A stretch of 64,000 nt of DNA from Porticoccaceae bacterium LTM1 (GCA_030252795.1 CP127080.1:2497501-2561500), one strand, 5' to 3'. Shown: positions 21,075 to 30,074, counted from the stretch's first letter. Numbers and translations are program-made. The notes: generated by a model from the letters alone, not told the origin.

Positions 21075-21103
21075 ATTCTAGACAAAGAGACTGTGAATGT
21101 CTA
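21075..21103 (-). promoter_or_regulatory. carAB promoter
   Basis: Minus strand TAGACA (21103-21098), a 17-bp spacer, then TAGAAT (21080-21075). Each hexamer differs from the sigma-70 consensus at one base. Predicted start near 21068, giving a leader of about 205 nt that contains the hairpin and short ORF. Confidence 0.65.
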
Positions 21104-21126
21104 CGTGAAATACCAATAAATCGTTT

Positions 21127-21200
21127 GGGAGATGGGAGACGAGAGATGGGAGTGTAGTTCGCTGGGTATTCACCCTCATCTCTCATCTCTCGTCTCTCGC
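21127..21200. repeat. Heptamer-array inverted element, copy 3 (SDR gene/carA)
   Basis: Left array GGGAGAT, GGGAGAC, GAGAGAT, GGGAG (21127-21152). The right array, read on the opposite strand, is GAGAGAC, GAGAGAT, GAGAGAT (about 21177-21200), with a core of about 24 bases. It ends 5 bases from the SDR stop codon and lies upstream of the carAB promoter. Confidence 0.82.
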
Positions 21201-21204
21201 CACA

Positions 21205-21984
21205 TCAACGTGGCGGCATTCGAATGGCACCATCCAGGCGGATGGTTTCGCCATTCAGGTAGACATTTTCACCGATGTGAATTATCAGCGAGCCGAAATC
21301 CTCTTCAGGCAAGCCAAGACGCTTCGGGAATTGGATATTGGCGACCAGGGCATCCTGGACATTTTCCGGCATCGCCTTGACCATGGGAGTGCCCATAATA
21401 CCCGGCGCCACAGTCATAACGCGAATACCTAGCGGAGCCAGATCACGCGCCATTGGCAAGGTCATGCCAACCACCCCTCCTTTACTGGCCGAGTAGGCAC
21501 TTTGGCCAATCTGCCCCTCATAGGCCGCTACCGAGGCAGTATTGATAATAACACCGCGCTCGCCAGCCTCACCCATCGGTTCGTTTTTAGCCATCGCCTG
21601 CGCAGCAACCCGCGCGACATTAAATGAACCCACCAGATTGATATTGATCGCTGTGGCAAAGTTACCCAGCGGCATGGCATTGCCTTCTCGATCCAGCACC
21701 TTTTTGGCCGGGCAAATACCGGCACAATTCAGACAGAGGTGAACCCCACCAAAGTTTTCAACAACAGCTGCCACCGCCTGCTCAGCCGACTCTGCACTGG
21801 TTACATCGACAGAGCGGAACATCACTTTATCACTGCCCAATTCAGCAACCGCCTGCTCGCCCGCTTCAGCGTTTACATCAAAAATGGCCACGCGCATGCC
21901 TTTAGCCACCAGCGCGCTTACGGTAGCGCGGCCCAATCCGGATGCACCACCTGTAACGATGGCAACTTTATTTTGTAACTCCAT
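21205..21984 (-). CDS. SDR 3-hydroxyacyl-CoA dehydrogenase (HSD10-like)
   Basis: Short-chain dehydrogenase, most like the type II 3-hydroxyacyl-CoA dehydrogenase / 17-beta-HSD10 group. It would oxidise 3-hydroxyacyl-CoA with NAD. The 259-residue product has the cofactor loop VTGGASGLGRATV (about residues 10-22), the NAG-type motif NCAGICPAKK, a catalytic Ser/Tyr/Lys set in NTASVAAYEG and YSASKGG, and a C-terminus APGIMGTPM that fits this subgroup. It follows the acyl-CoA dehydrogenase gene by 32 bases, so the two form a beta-oxidation-type operon, perhaps for branched or short acyl-CoA. The substrate is inferred from family and partner only. Confidence 0.88.
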   Translation of the reverse strand: MELQNKVAIVTGGASGLGRATVSALVAKGMRVAIFDVNAEAGEQAVAELGSDKVMFRSVDVTSAESAEQAVAAVVENFGGVHLCLNCAGICPAKKVLDREGNAMPLGNFATAININLVGSFNVARVAAQAMAKNEPMGEAGERGVIINTASVAAYEGQIGQSAYSASKGGVVGMTLPMARDLAPLGIRVMTVAPGIMGTPMVKAMPENVQDALVANIQFPKRLGLPEEDFGSLIIHIGENVYLNGETIRLDGAIRMPPR

Positions 21985-22016
21985 TGATAACTCCTGATTC
22001 TGGATACTATTAGATA

Positions 22017-23174
22017 TCAGCCTGCAGCTCGAAGCAGTTCTCTTGCGATAATCAAACGCTGAACTTCACTGGTGCCCTCATAGATTGTGGTCACCCGATT
22101 ATCGCGAGCCATTCGTTCCAGGGGATACTCGCGAATATAGCCGTTACCGCCCATCATTTGCAGCGCTGTATAACATGCGTCATTGCCTTTCTCGGTGGCG
22201 AACAGTTTTGCCATGGATGCCTGGCTTGCAAACGGCTGACCACGCTGTTTCAAATCCGCTGCCTGCATCAACAGCAATCGCGCCGCCTCTAGTTCGGTAT
22301 AGCGATCTGCCAGCATCCACTGCAATCCCTGAAAATCTGCAAGCGGACGACCAAATTGATTGCGCTGCAACAGGTAGCTGCGCGCATAGTCCATTGCGGC
22401 CAAGCCAACTCCCAGTGCCAGTGAACCGATGCCGATTCTACCACCAGCCAACTCGGCCACAGCGATGCGAAATCCGTCATTCTCTTTGCCCATCATAGCG
22501 CTGGCCGGAATGCGGCAATTATCAAACAACACCTCGTTAGTGACCGAAGCCTTCTGCCCCATCTTTTCTTCGGCCTTACCAATCACCAGGCCCGGTGTAC
22601 CTTCCTCTACCAGAAAGCAGGAAATACCTTTACCTTTTGCAGCGTTCGGATCCGTTACGGCCCATACCACAAAGACACCGGCATACTCGGCGCTGGTAAT
22701 AAAAATCTTACTTCCGTTAAGCACCCACTCATCACCTTCGCGCACCGCCTTGGTACGCATGCTAGCCGGATCAGACCCTGCATTTGGCTCGGTCAAACAA
22801 AAGGCACCGGCCCGGTATTCTCCAGAGCAAAGTTTGGGTAGATAACGCTCCTTTTGCTCATCGCTGCCGATAGTCTGAATAACTTCTGCCACCATGTTGG
22901 TGACCGACACGGTCACAGCAGTGGATGCACAGCCTCGAGCCAGCTCGGTAATTGCCAGGCTGAACGCCACTGAGCCAGCCTCTACGCCACCGTATTGAGC
23001 ATTGATATTGAGCCCCATAAAACCCAGCTCGGCCAACTGCTGCAACTTACCCAGAAAAAGTGCTCGATCACCGGTTTCGTCAAGCTCTGCCGACACAGGT
23101 GCCAATTCAGCCTCAGCGAACTGGCGCGCCATATCTTGTATCATCTGTTGTTCTTCGGTGAGAGAAAAATTCAT
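22017..23174 (-). CDS. Acyl-CoA dehydrogenase
   Basis: FAD-dependent first step of acyl-CoA oxidation. The 385-residue product has the usual three-domain layout: N-terminal helices (MNFSLTEEQQMIQDMARQFA), the middle beta domain with FCLTEPNAGSDPASM and FITSAEYAG, and the C-terminal helices ending MMGGNGYIREYPLER and RVTTIYEGTSEVQR. The Glu of YEGTSE (about residue 366) is the catalytic base position of short/medium-chain enzymes. Divergent from an AraC regulator across a 170-bp gap with three TTGCCAT motifs, and followed by the SDR gene. Confidence 0.94.
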   Translation of the reverse strand: MNFSLTEEQQMIQDMARQFAEAELAPVSAELDETGDRALFLGKLQQLAELGFMGLNINAQYGGVEAGSVAFSLAITELARGCASTAVTVSVTNMVAEVIQTIGSDEQKERYLPKLCSGEYRAGAFCLTEPNAGSDPASMRTKAVREGDEWVLNGSKIFITSAEYAGVFVVWAVTDPNAAKGKGISCFLVEEGTPGLVIGKAEEKMGQKASVTNEVLFDNCRIPASAMMGKENDGFRIAVAELAGGRIGIGSLALGVGLAAMDYARSYLLQRNQFGRPLADFQGLQWMLADRYTELEAARLLLMQAADLKQRGQPFASQASMAKLFATEKGNDACYTALQMMGGNGYIREYPLERMARDNRVTTIYEGTSEVQRLIIARELLRAAG

Positions 23175-23236
23175 TGTTCAACAGCCTTACTCGCATAGTG
23201 ATTACATAAATCTAGCTCTCGGAAAGGTAAATCGGA

Positions 23237-23295
23237 ATGGCAAAAGCGGCACATTTTCATAGCATTTATTGCCATCAAAGTTATATATTTGCCAT
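23237..23295. promoter_or_regulatory. TTGCCAT repeats, probable AraC-type operators
   Basis: TTGCCAT occurs at 23269-23275 and 23289-23295, exactly 20 bp apart in direct orientation, with an inverted copy at 23237-23243. Two-turn spacing of direct repeats is typical of AraC-family sites. They lie in the gap between the divergent acyl-CoA dehydrogenase and AraC genes. Confidence 0.5.
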
Positions 23296-23344
23296 AATTC
23301 GGAAACAAACCGCCCATTAAACAACATTTTTTCTCATTTTCATT

Positions 23345-24346
23345 ATGGCTACTATCGGCATCCATTACGTTCAGGCCGCATTACAGGGGGCCATCCAAAA
23401 TGGCCTTGATGTAGGACCATTATTGGCCAAGGCCAACATTCACCCCAACCTGCTCAACCGTGACGACACCCGTGTCCACGCAGACCAGATGACCCAATTG
23501 GTGCAAACCATATGGCGAGAAATGGGTGACGAGTTCATGGGCTTTGTGCCGGACCGCTGTAAAAATGGCGTTTTTGCGTTGATGGCCGAAACTGTCAGCC
23601 ATTGCAGCAACCTCGGCACCCTGCTGCGCACCGGTATTCATTTTTACAATCTGTTTTGCGATGGCATTCAGATGAAGTTGCTGGAAAAAGGCGACCAGGC
23701 AATCATCGACATACAGTTCAATCAACCAGCACTGGATCCCCAGCACTTTTACCGCGAATTCTGGTTGGTTATCTGGCACCGCTTCCCCAGCTGGTATATT
23801 GGTGAAAGCATCCACCTAACCTCGGTTGATCTTGACTACCCACTTCCGGACTACGAAAAAGAGCTGCGCTACATCTTCCCATGCCAACTTAATTTTGATC
23901 AGTCCAACTGTCGCCTGCACTTTTTGCGCAGCTATCTCGACAAACCGTTAATTCGCTCCCAGCTGGAGTTGAAGGATTTCCTGACCAACTCTCCAGCGGA
24001 TCTGATGACCATTCCCGGAGAGGACTTCAGCCTGTCCGCGCAAATTCAGCGTATGCTGCTCAAGGTAGAAGGGGATCAACTGCTGTTCCCGAAAATTGAC
24101 GAATTGGCTCGATCCTTAAAAATCAGCCCCCAAACTCTGCATCGTCGCTTAACTGCCGATGGCACAAGCTACCAGCAAATCAAAAATCGTATTCGACGCG
24201 ATCTTGCCATCAGCAAACTGGCTAAAGAGAATTGTCCGGTAGAAGAAGTTGCTCGATATACCGGCTTTACCGAACCCAGTTCATTCACCCGCGCCTTTAA
24301 GCAGTGGACGGGCATGTCGCCGCGCGATTATCGTCGCCGGGAATAA
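23345..24346 (+). CDS. AraC-family transcriptional regulator
   Basis: The 333-residue product has an N-terminal arabinose-binding-type regulatory domain of the kind found in OruR/ArgR-like pseudomonad regulators (from IHYVQAALQGAIQNGLDVGP). Its C-terminal AraC DNA-binding domain has two helix-turn-helix motifs (about residues 245-330; LARSLKISPQTLHRRL and EEVARYTGFTEPSSFTRAFK, ending WTGMSPRDYRR). Divergent from the acyl-CoA dehydrogenase operon, which it most likely controls, perhaps in response to an acyl-CoA or fatty acid. The ligand is unknown. Confidence 0.92.
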   Translation: MATIGIHYVQAALQGAIQNGLDVGPLLAKANIHPNLLNRDDTRVHADQMTQLVQTIWREMGDEFMGFVPDRCKNGVFALMAETVSHCSNLGTLLRTGIHFYNLFCDGIQMKLLEKGDQAIIDIQFNQPALDPQHFYREFWLVIWHRFPSWYIGESIHLTSVDLDYPLPDYEKELRYIFPCQLNFDQSNCRLHFLRSYLDKPLIRSQLELKDFLTNSPADLMTIPGEDFSLSAQIQRMLLKVEGDQLLFPKIDELARSLKISPQTLHRRLTADGTSYQQIKNRIRRDLAISKLAKENCPVEEVARYTGFTEPSSFTRAFKQWTGMSPRDYRRRE

Positions 24347-24412
24347 CAATCAGGGCTTTCACTAGGAAGAGCTATCTTTATAATGATGCCTTTTTAAGAT
24401 TACGGCGACTCA

Positions 24413-24922
24413 ATGAATACAAGCTCACACAATGGCGTTATCTTGATTGGCATGCCCGGCGCCGGAAAAAGCACCCTTGGCGTGCAATTGGCCAAAGAAC
24501 TCGGCTTTGATTTTCTCGATACCGATGTGTCAATCCAGGTACATACCGGTCAAACCCTGCAGGACATTATCGACACAACTGATTACCTGAATCTGCGCCG
24601 CATTGAGGAAGCCGTACTGCTGAGTACCGACTGTCACGGCAAAGTCGTAGCGACTGGTGGCAGCGTGGTGTACAGCGATGCCGGTATGAACCACCTGAAA
24701 GACCAGGGAACAATTGTATTTCTGGACACACCGCTGGATGAGTTGCGACGTCGTATTCACAACTACGATACTCGTGGTATCGCAAGACGTCCTGAACAAA
24801 CTCTTGAAGATGTATTTGAAGAGCGTCAGGAACTGTACAAGCAGTACGCGCAAATCACCATTGACTGTTCTGATAAAGATCAGCTGAGCGTGTTGGCGGC
24901 AATTATTGCCCAACTGGGATGA
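24413..24922 (+). CDS. Shikimate kinase-type P-loop protein
   Basis: The 169-residue product has Walker A GMPGAGKST (residues 13-21), FLDTD near 34-38 (the Asp that binds shikimate), an LRRIEE element near 61-66 in place of FRxxE, ATGGS at 80-84 for the shikimate-binding Gly pair, and a lid region with Arg (IARRPEQTLEDVFEER). This is the shikimate kinase layout and the expected length. The main aroK of gammaproteobacteria normally sits beside aroB and pilQ, so this isolated gene may be a second, AroL-like copy or have a different small-molecule substrate. Its stop codon directly abuts that of the next, convergent gene. Confidence 0.82.
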   Translation: MNTSSHNGVILIGMPGAGKSTLGVQLAKELGFDFLDTDVSIQVHTGQTLQDIIDTTDYLNLRRIEEAVLLSTDCHGKVVATGGSVVYSDAGMNHLKDQGTIVFLDTPLDELRRRIHNYDTRGIARRPEQTLEDVFEERQELYKQYAQITIDCSDKDQLSVLAAIIAQLG

Positions 24923-25147
24923 TCAGGAGCGCTGCAACTCATGATCCCGATAATGGGGATCGAGCCAGCAGCGCGGCAGGTGCTCACCGGACATAAACTC
25001 CAGCTCTTTTTTTACAAACTCCTCAGGATCCTGGGCCTCCTCACCAAAATGTGAGCGCCCTTCTACCACCTTCTTAAATGGATCAAAGAGCATGGCGAGA
25101 TTGAGCACTTCCACCAAGTGACCGTTGTTTTTGTCTTTCAAAAACAC
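24923..25147 (-). CDS. Small conserved-looking protein of unknown function (74 aa)
   Basis: I do not recognise the family with confidence. A GTG start at 25147 is chosen because AAGGAGG lies eight bases upstream. A longer frame to 25210 would contain that ribosome site and a hairpin. The product is VFLKDKNNGHLVEVLNLAML followed by an acidic/basic mixed segment ending in a PRCWLDPHYRDHEL motif. There is no signal peptide or membrane segment, so it is probably cytoplasmic. It lies 87 bases downstream of dapB on the same strand and may be cotranscribed. Its last base abuts the convergent shikimate-kinase-type gene with no gap. A hairpin AGGGCC-aaca-GGCCCT (25166-25181) precedes its ribosome site. 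Confidence 0.75.
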   Translation of the reverse strand: MFLKDKNNGHLVEVLNLAMLFDPFKKVVEGRSHFGEEAQDPEEFVKKELEFMSGEHLPRCWLDPHYRDHELQRS

Positions 25148-25234
25148 AATACAACCCTCCTTTCTAGGGCCTGTTGGCCCTAACACTCCAAGTATAGACA
25201 AGCGGCACATCTAATCCGCCGCTTGCTGTCGGGT

Positions 25235-26047
<813 letters not shown>

Positions 26048-26151
26048 TCACCTGGTTAATCTGATATATGGCTGCGAGTCTATCGGACAGATTGAAAACA
26101 GCAACCCTAATTGTGGCTTAGCTGCAGTTAAAGCCTCTCTTACATAGTAGG

Positions 26152-26178
26152 TTGTAGGAGCGGCTTCAGCCGCGAACC
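26152..26178. repeat. REP-type palindrome
   Basis: TTGTAGGAGCGGCTTCAGCC and the following bases form the GCGGCT-tc-AGCCGC stem with the TGTAGGAG head known from REP sequences of Pseudomonas and Xanthomonas relatives. A single copy sits between dapB and the LysR gene. No RAYT transposase is in the window. Confidence 0.7.
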
Positions 26179-26210
26179 TTTAGGTTAAATACTCTGGTAC
26201 TATTCACGCC

Positions 26211-27149
26211 ATGAATCTTTCCCGAATTGACCTGAATCTGCTGGTATACCTCGATGTGCTGTTACAGGAGCGCAATGTCTCCCGTGCGGCCGAGCGGCTC
26301 GGCATCACCCAGCCAGCGATGAGCAACAGCCTGCGCAGGCTTCGGGAACTGTTTAAAGACCCATTACTGATTCGCACTGGCAGCGGCATGAAGCCAACAG
26401 AGCGGGCACTGGAACTGGAGCCGCTGATTCGGGAGATTCTGGTCAGCACGGAACAGGTTCTACAGCCAGCAGCGGAATACAACCCCGCCACCAGCCGTCA
26501 GGTATTTCGAATTATGGCATCGGATTACGCGGAGGCGACGCTGCTTCCAGCCTTGTTATCAAGGATCCGCGATGAGTCACCCTATATTACTCTGGATATT
26601 CTCACACCGTCTGATGTGACCTTTCAGGATGTAGAAAAGGGCCAGGTTGATCTCGCCATCAATCGATTTGATTATCTTCCACAGTCGTTTCACCAGTTGC
26701 CATTGTGGCATGACGGCTTTGCCTGCCTGATCCACCGCAACAACCCGGCTTTAAAAGATTTCAATCTCGATAATTACCTGACCATGCCCCACATCTGGGT
26801 GAGCAAAAGCGGCGCGGGGGTCGGCACTGGTATGGATCCGCAGTCATTGCAAAAACTTGGCTGGGTAGATGATGCCTTGGCTGAATTGAATAAAAAAAGG
26901 CGGATAAGGGTATTTACCCGCCACTATCAGGTTGCTGCACATCTTGCCCAGCAACCAGACCTGATCGCCACCGTACCACACCGATTTGCCCAGTTGTTTC
27001 TGGACAGCCCCAATCTGGAAGTGCGTGAACCGCCTTTCCCAATTGAGCCCATTGAATTGAAAATGGCCTGGAGCCCTCTACTGCAATACAGCTCGGCCCA
27101 CAAATGGTTGCGAAGACTGGTGAAAGAGGTAGCGGAAGCAACAGGGTAA
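26211..27149 (+). CDS. LysR-family transcriptional regulator
   Basis: The 312-residue product has an N-terminal winged HTH (LSRIDLNLLVYLDVLLQERN, then AAERLGITQPAMSNSLRRLR) and a substrate-binding domain of the NodD/LeuO-like subgroup (motif MASDYAEATLLPALLSRIR). It faces the tryptophanase gene convergently (86 bp between stops) and is divergent from dapB. Either could be a target, or it may act elsewhere. No inducer can be assigned. Confidence 0.92.
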   Translation: MNLSRIDLNLLVYLDVLLQERNVSRAAERLGITQPAMSNSLRRLRELFKDPLLIRTGSGMKPTERALELEPLIREILVSTEQVLQPAAEYNPATSRQVFRIMASDYAEATLLPALLSRIRDESPYITLDILTPSDVTFQDVEKGQVDLAINRFDYLPQSFHQLPLWHDGFACLIHRNNPALKDFNLDNYLTMPHIWVSKSGAGVGTGMDPQSLQKLGWVDDALAELNKKRRIRVFTRHYQVAAHLAQQPDLIATVPHRFAQLFLDSPNLEVREPPFPIEPIELKMAWSPLLQYSSAHKWLRRLVKEVAEATG

Positions 27150-27185
27150 TTTCTGATCAGCCTTCCATTCTGAAACCAGATAAGC

Positions 27186-27212
27186 CTGCAGGTGCGCTGT
27201 GCGCACCTGCAG
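27186..27212. terminator. Long perfect hairpin between LysR and tnaA
   Basis: A 12-bp perfect stem CTGCAGGTGCGC / GCGCACCTGCAG with a 3-base loop, placed between convergent stops. There is no T-run, so it may act as a transcription block or RNA-stabilising end rather than a classical intrinsic terminator. Confidence 0.55.
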
Positions 27213-27234
27213 ATATTCGCTATTTTGTCTCTTC

Positions 27235-28623
27235 CTATTCTGCCGGTTTCAACCTGGCGGTAAAGTGCCTCAATACAGGCGGCTCATACTCAAATTCCAA
27301 CCCCTTGATATCACTGGCACGTTCGCGAATCGCGATCAGACAATCAGCGATATAGTCCATATGATCATTGGTGTAGACACGACGTGGGATGGTTAGTCGC
27401 AACAGCTCAAACGGAGAAGCCTTCTGTTCGCCAGTCTCAGGCTCACGGCCCAGGAGCAGTGAGCCAATTTCCACACCACGAACACCACCTTCCAGATAGA
27501 GCTCATTAGCCAGCGCATGGGCCGGGAATTGATCGGCAGGAATATGAGGCAACAATTTACCAGCATCCACAAAGACAGCGTGGCCGCCCGTTGGATACTG
27601 AATAGGAATGCCCCCTTCCCGCAAACGCTCGCCAAGATATTCAACCTGACCTATGCGATATTTCAGGAAGTCTTCATCGGCGCACTCCCACAATCCAATA
27701 TTGAGAGCTTCCATATCGCGACCATTAAGACCACCGTACGTGATAAACCCCTCCATCGGCACACAGAGCACCTGTGCAGCGCGGTACAGCTCTTCATCTT
27801 CCTTGAAGCAGCAAAGCCCACCCATATTCACCATCGGGTCTTTTTTCGCAGACATGGTAAAAACGTCGGCATAACTGAACATCTCACGAATAACATCACC
27901 AATGGGTTTATCGGCATAACCGGGTTCCCGCTGTTTGATAAACCAGGCATTTTCCGCAAAACGGGCAGCATCAATCACAACCGTAATATTGTTGGCACGC
28001 GCCAACTCAGACACCGCACGGATGTTGGCCATCGACACCGGCTGGCCGCCAGCGGAGTTACAGGTAACAGTTACGATGATACCTACGACATTTTCAGCGC
28101 CATGCTCCTCAATCGTAGCCGCCAGCCTTGGCAGGTCGAAATTCCCCTTAAAGTCATGCCAGGTTGCCGTGTCAGTTGCTTCCGGTGTCAGAACATTAAT
28201 TGCTTTGGCTCCACTGAGCTCCACATGAGCTGCCGTGGTGTCGAAATGGTAATTAGAGATAAATACAGGTTTGATTGCCTTTTTACGCTTTACCATATTG
28301 GGAAACAGGATTTGCTCTGCTCCGCGTCCCTGATGCACGGGAATGACGTACTTGTATCGAAACAGGGTTCTTACCGACTCCTCCAGCTTTACAAAGCTAC
28401 GGCTTCCCGCATAGGCCTCGTCACCCACCATTAGGCCTGCCCACTGGTTGGCACTCATGGCACCGGTCCCCGAGTCAGTCAGCAAGTCGATATAGACATC
28501 TTCACTTTTAAGCAGGAAGGGGTTATAACCAGCTTCGACAAGCGCTTCTTTTCGCTCTTGTTCAGTGGTCATTTTGATGGGCTCAACCATCTTTATACGG
28601 AAAGGTTCTGGAATGCGTTTCAT
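27235..28623 (-). CDS. tnaA: Tryptophanase
   Basis: PLP-dependent beta-elimination of L-tryptophan to indole, pyruvate and ammonia. The ATG at 28623 has GAGG eight bases upstream and gives 462 residues starting [20 protein letters not shown] contacts lie in THQGRGAE-like VHQGRGAEQ (about 97-105) and SAKKD (Lys260/261). Features favouring tryptophanase over tyrosine phenol-lyase are [10 protein letters not shown] (187-196), [14 protein letters not shown] (220-233) and [14 protein letters not shown]. Phenol-lyases have VNLAGGQ, ATRCVENAYF and an Arg in MERG. A TnaC-like leader peptide lies upstream. No TnaB-type permease adjoins it. Confidence 0.93.
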   Translation of the reverse strand: MKRIPEPFRIKMVEPIKMTTEQERKEALVEAGYNPFLLKSEDVYIDLLTDSGTGAMSANQWAGLMVGDEAYAGSRSFVKLEESVRTLFRYKYVIPVHQGRGAEQILFPNMVKRKKAIKPVFISNYHFDTTAAHVELSGAKAINVLTPEATDTATWHDFKGNFDLPRLAATIEEHGAENVVGIIVTVTCNSAGGQPVSMANIRAVSELARANNITVVIDAARFAENAWFIKQREPGYADKPIGDVIREMFSYADVFTMSAKKDPMVNMGGLCCFKEDEELYRAAQVLCVPMEGFITYGGLNGRDMEALNIGLWECADEDFLKYRIGQVEYLGERLREGGIPIQYPTGGHAVFVDAGKLLPHIPADQFPAHALANELYLEGGVRGVEIGSLLLGREPETGEQKASPFELLRLTIPRRVYTNDHMDYIADCLIAIRERASDIKGLEFEYEPPVLRHFTARLKPAE

Positions 28624-28638
28624 GATTTTTTCCTCAAC

Positions 28639-28671
28639 AAAAAAAGACATCCGCACCACAACAGTGATGCG
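28639..28671 (-). terminator. Terminator-like hairpin between the leader peptide and tnaA
   Basis: Minus-strand stem CGCATCAC-tgtt-GTGGTGCG (8 bp, one wobble), then GATGTC and seven T. The six-base gap before the T-run makes it weaker than a standard intrinsic terminator. It lies 16 bases before the tnaA start, and the tnaA ribosome site follows directly. Confidence 0.45.
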
Positions 28672-28697
28672 CAAACAAATAGTCAGTTGCGAAAAAA

Positions 28698-28790
28698 TCA
28701 GTAATACAGACAGGAGTGTGCCAGCCTGAAATCGTGGATGTACCACTTCAGGCTGGCGTTAATTTCGGGGTTTGGATACTCAACTATCAT
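28698..28790 (-). CDS. TnaC-like tryptophanase leader peptide (30 aa)
   Basis: ATG at 28790, TGA at 28698, 74 bases before tnaA. Residues 14-20 read LKWYIHD. In E. coli TnaC the tryptophan-sensing part is KWFNID, with Trp12 and Asp16 essential; here Lys-Trp-aromatic-x-x-Asp has the same spacing (Trp16, Asp20). The peptide ends HSCLYY and stops with TGA, as TnaC does, but lacks the Pro at TnaC position 24. Codons 12-15 and 21-24 form an 11-bp perfect stem (28747-28757 with 28720-28730), extended by a 4-bp inner stem that begins at the Trp codon. An inverted repeat GTATGTT-N8-AACATAC lies upstream at 28804-28825. The ribosome site is weak. A TATAAG box at 28830-28835 may be the -10. Confidence 0.6.
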   Translation of the reverse strand: MIVEYPNPEINASLKWYIHDFRLAHSCLYY

Positions 28791-28803
28791 AGCGACTCGT
28801 GGC

Positions 28804-28825
28804 GTATGTTCTACCGCCAACATAC
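28804..28825. promoter_or_regulatory. Inverted repeat upstream of the tna leader
   Basis: GTATGTT and AACATAC separated by 8 bp, perfect half-sites. It lies between a possible -10 box (28830-28835, minus strand) and the leader ATG. It could be an operator for an unidentified dimeric regulator; the nearby LysR protein is one candidate. Confidence 0.4.
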
Positions 28826-28882
28826 ACCACTTATACGTCTCGACAATTGCGTTAAATCAACTGACCAGACCTATTCTTAGTC

Positions 28883-28913
28883 AAAAAAAAGCCTGCGATA
28901 TTCTCGCAGGCTT
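28883..28913 (-). terminator. dnaJ terminator
   Basis: Perfect 10-bp stem AAGCCTGCGA / TCGCAGGCTT followed on the minus strand by a run of T. It ends the grpE-dnaK-dnaJ unit 30 bases after the dnaJ stop. Confidence 0.9.
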
Positions 28914-28943
28914 TCCGATAGTTTTAACTACAACCTAATTACA

Positions 28944-30074
28944 TCAGAGCTTATCAAAGAAGCTCTTTACACCATCGAACCAGGACGTTTTACGCGGCGA
29001 GTTATCGCCGCCTTCAAAACTCTCCTGCAGTTTTTTCAACAACTCTTTCTGTTCGCTGCTGAGGTTAACCGGGGTTTCCACTACCACGCGGCACAGCAGG
29101 TCACCCGTAGAGCCACCGCGCACCGGAGTTACCCCTTTACCACGCATGCGGAACAATTTGCCGGTTTGAGTTTCGGCAGGTACTTTCAGTTTTACACGCC
29201 CATCCAGAGTAGGTACTTCCAGCTCGCCACCCAGTGCGGCATCGACAAAACTGATCGGCACTTCGCAATAGAGATTCTTGCCATCACGATGGAAAATATT
29301 GTGCTCGCGCACCATGACTTCCACGTACAGGTCACCAGCAGGTCCACCCTCCGGTCCAGCTTCACCTTCGCCGGACAGGCGAATCCGATCACCGGTATCA
29401 ACACCTGCAGGAATTGTGACGGAAAGGGTTTTAGTTTTCTCAACACGACCCTGGCCATAGCAACTTGGGCAGGGATCCTTGATCTCTTTACCGCGACCAC
29501 GACAGGTTGGACAAGGTTGCTGAACTGCAAAAAAGCCCTGCTGCATACGCACCTGGCCACTACCGTGACAAGTGCCACAAGTGGTCGGCTGGGTGCCTTT
29601 TTTAGCGCCACTGCCATCACAGGTTCCGCAATTGACCAGTGTTGGAACTTTAATCTGTTTGGAGACGCCTTTTACCGCTTCTTCCAGGGTCAGTTCCATG
29701 CGATAGCTTAGGTCGGCTCCTCGGCGCGGACCACTACGACCACGGCCGCGGCCACCGCCGCCAAAGATGTCGCCAAATACATCACCAAAAATATCGCTGA
29801 AGTTACCGCCGCCAAAGCCACCGGCACCACCGCCAAATCCGCCCTGACCATCAACACCGGCATGACCAAACTGATCGTAAGCAGCTTTTTTCTCTTTGTC
29901 GGACAGTACTTCGTAGGCTTCAGACGCTTCCTTGAACTTGTCTTCGGCTTCTTTGTTATCCGGATTACGGTCCGGGTGAAACTTCATCGCTACCCGGCGA
30001 TAGGCTTTTTTGATTTCCTGCTCGCTGGCGCTTTTTTCGACACCGAGAATTTCGTAATAATCGCGTTTGGACAT
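28944..30074 (-). CDS. dnaJ: Co-chaperone DnaJ
   Basis: Hsp40 that delivers substrates to DnaK and stimulates its ATPase. The 376-residue product has the J domain (residues 1-70, with KFHPDRNPD), a Gly/Phe-rich linker (about 75-115), four zinc-finger repeats ([32 protein letters not shown]; about 145-205) and the two C-terminal substrate-binding domains. A complete class I DnaJ. It is downstream of dnaK; the 252-bp gap contains a heptamer-array element. Confidence 0.98.
   Translation of the reverse strand: MSKRDYYEILGVEKSASEQEIKKAYRRVAMKFHPDRNPDNKEAEDKFKEASEAYEVLSDKEKKAAYDQFGHAGVDGQGGFGGGAGGFGGGNFSDIFGDVFGDIFGGGGRGRGRSGPRRGADLSYRMELTLEEAVKGVSKQIKVPTLVNCGTCDGSGAKKGTQPTTCGTCHGSGQVRMQQGFFAVQQPCPTCRGRGKEIKDPCPSCYGQGRVEKTKTLSVTIPAGVDTGDRIRLSGEGEAGPEGGPAGDLYVEVMVREHNIFHRDGKNLYCEVPISFVDAALGGELEVPTLDGRVKLKVPAETQTGKLFRMRGKGVTPVRGGSTGDLLCRVVVETPVNLSSEQKELLKKLQESFEGGDNSPRKTSWFDGVKSFFDKL

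Noticed and set aside
27517-28434. 305-residue open frame on the plus strand
   Set aside because: Antisense to tnaA, which is supported by active-site motifs.
27235-28623. Tyrosine phenol-lyase instead of tryptophanase
   Set aside because: The NSAGGQ, ARFAENA and VEIGSLLLG segments follow tryptophanase; the phenol-lyase Arg in the MERG motif is absent.
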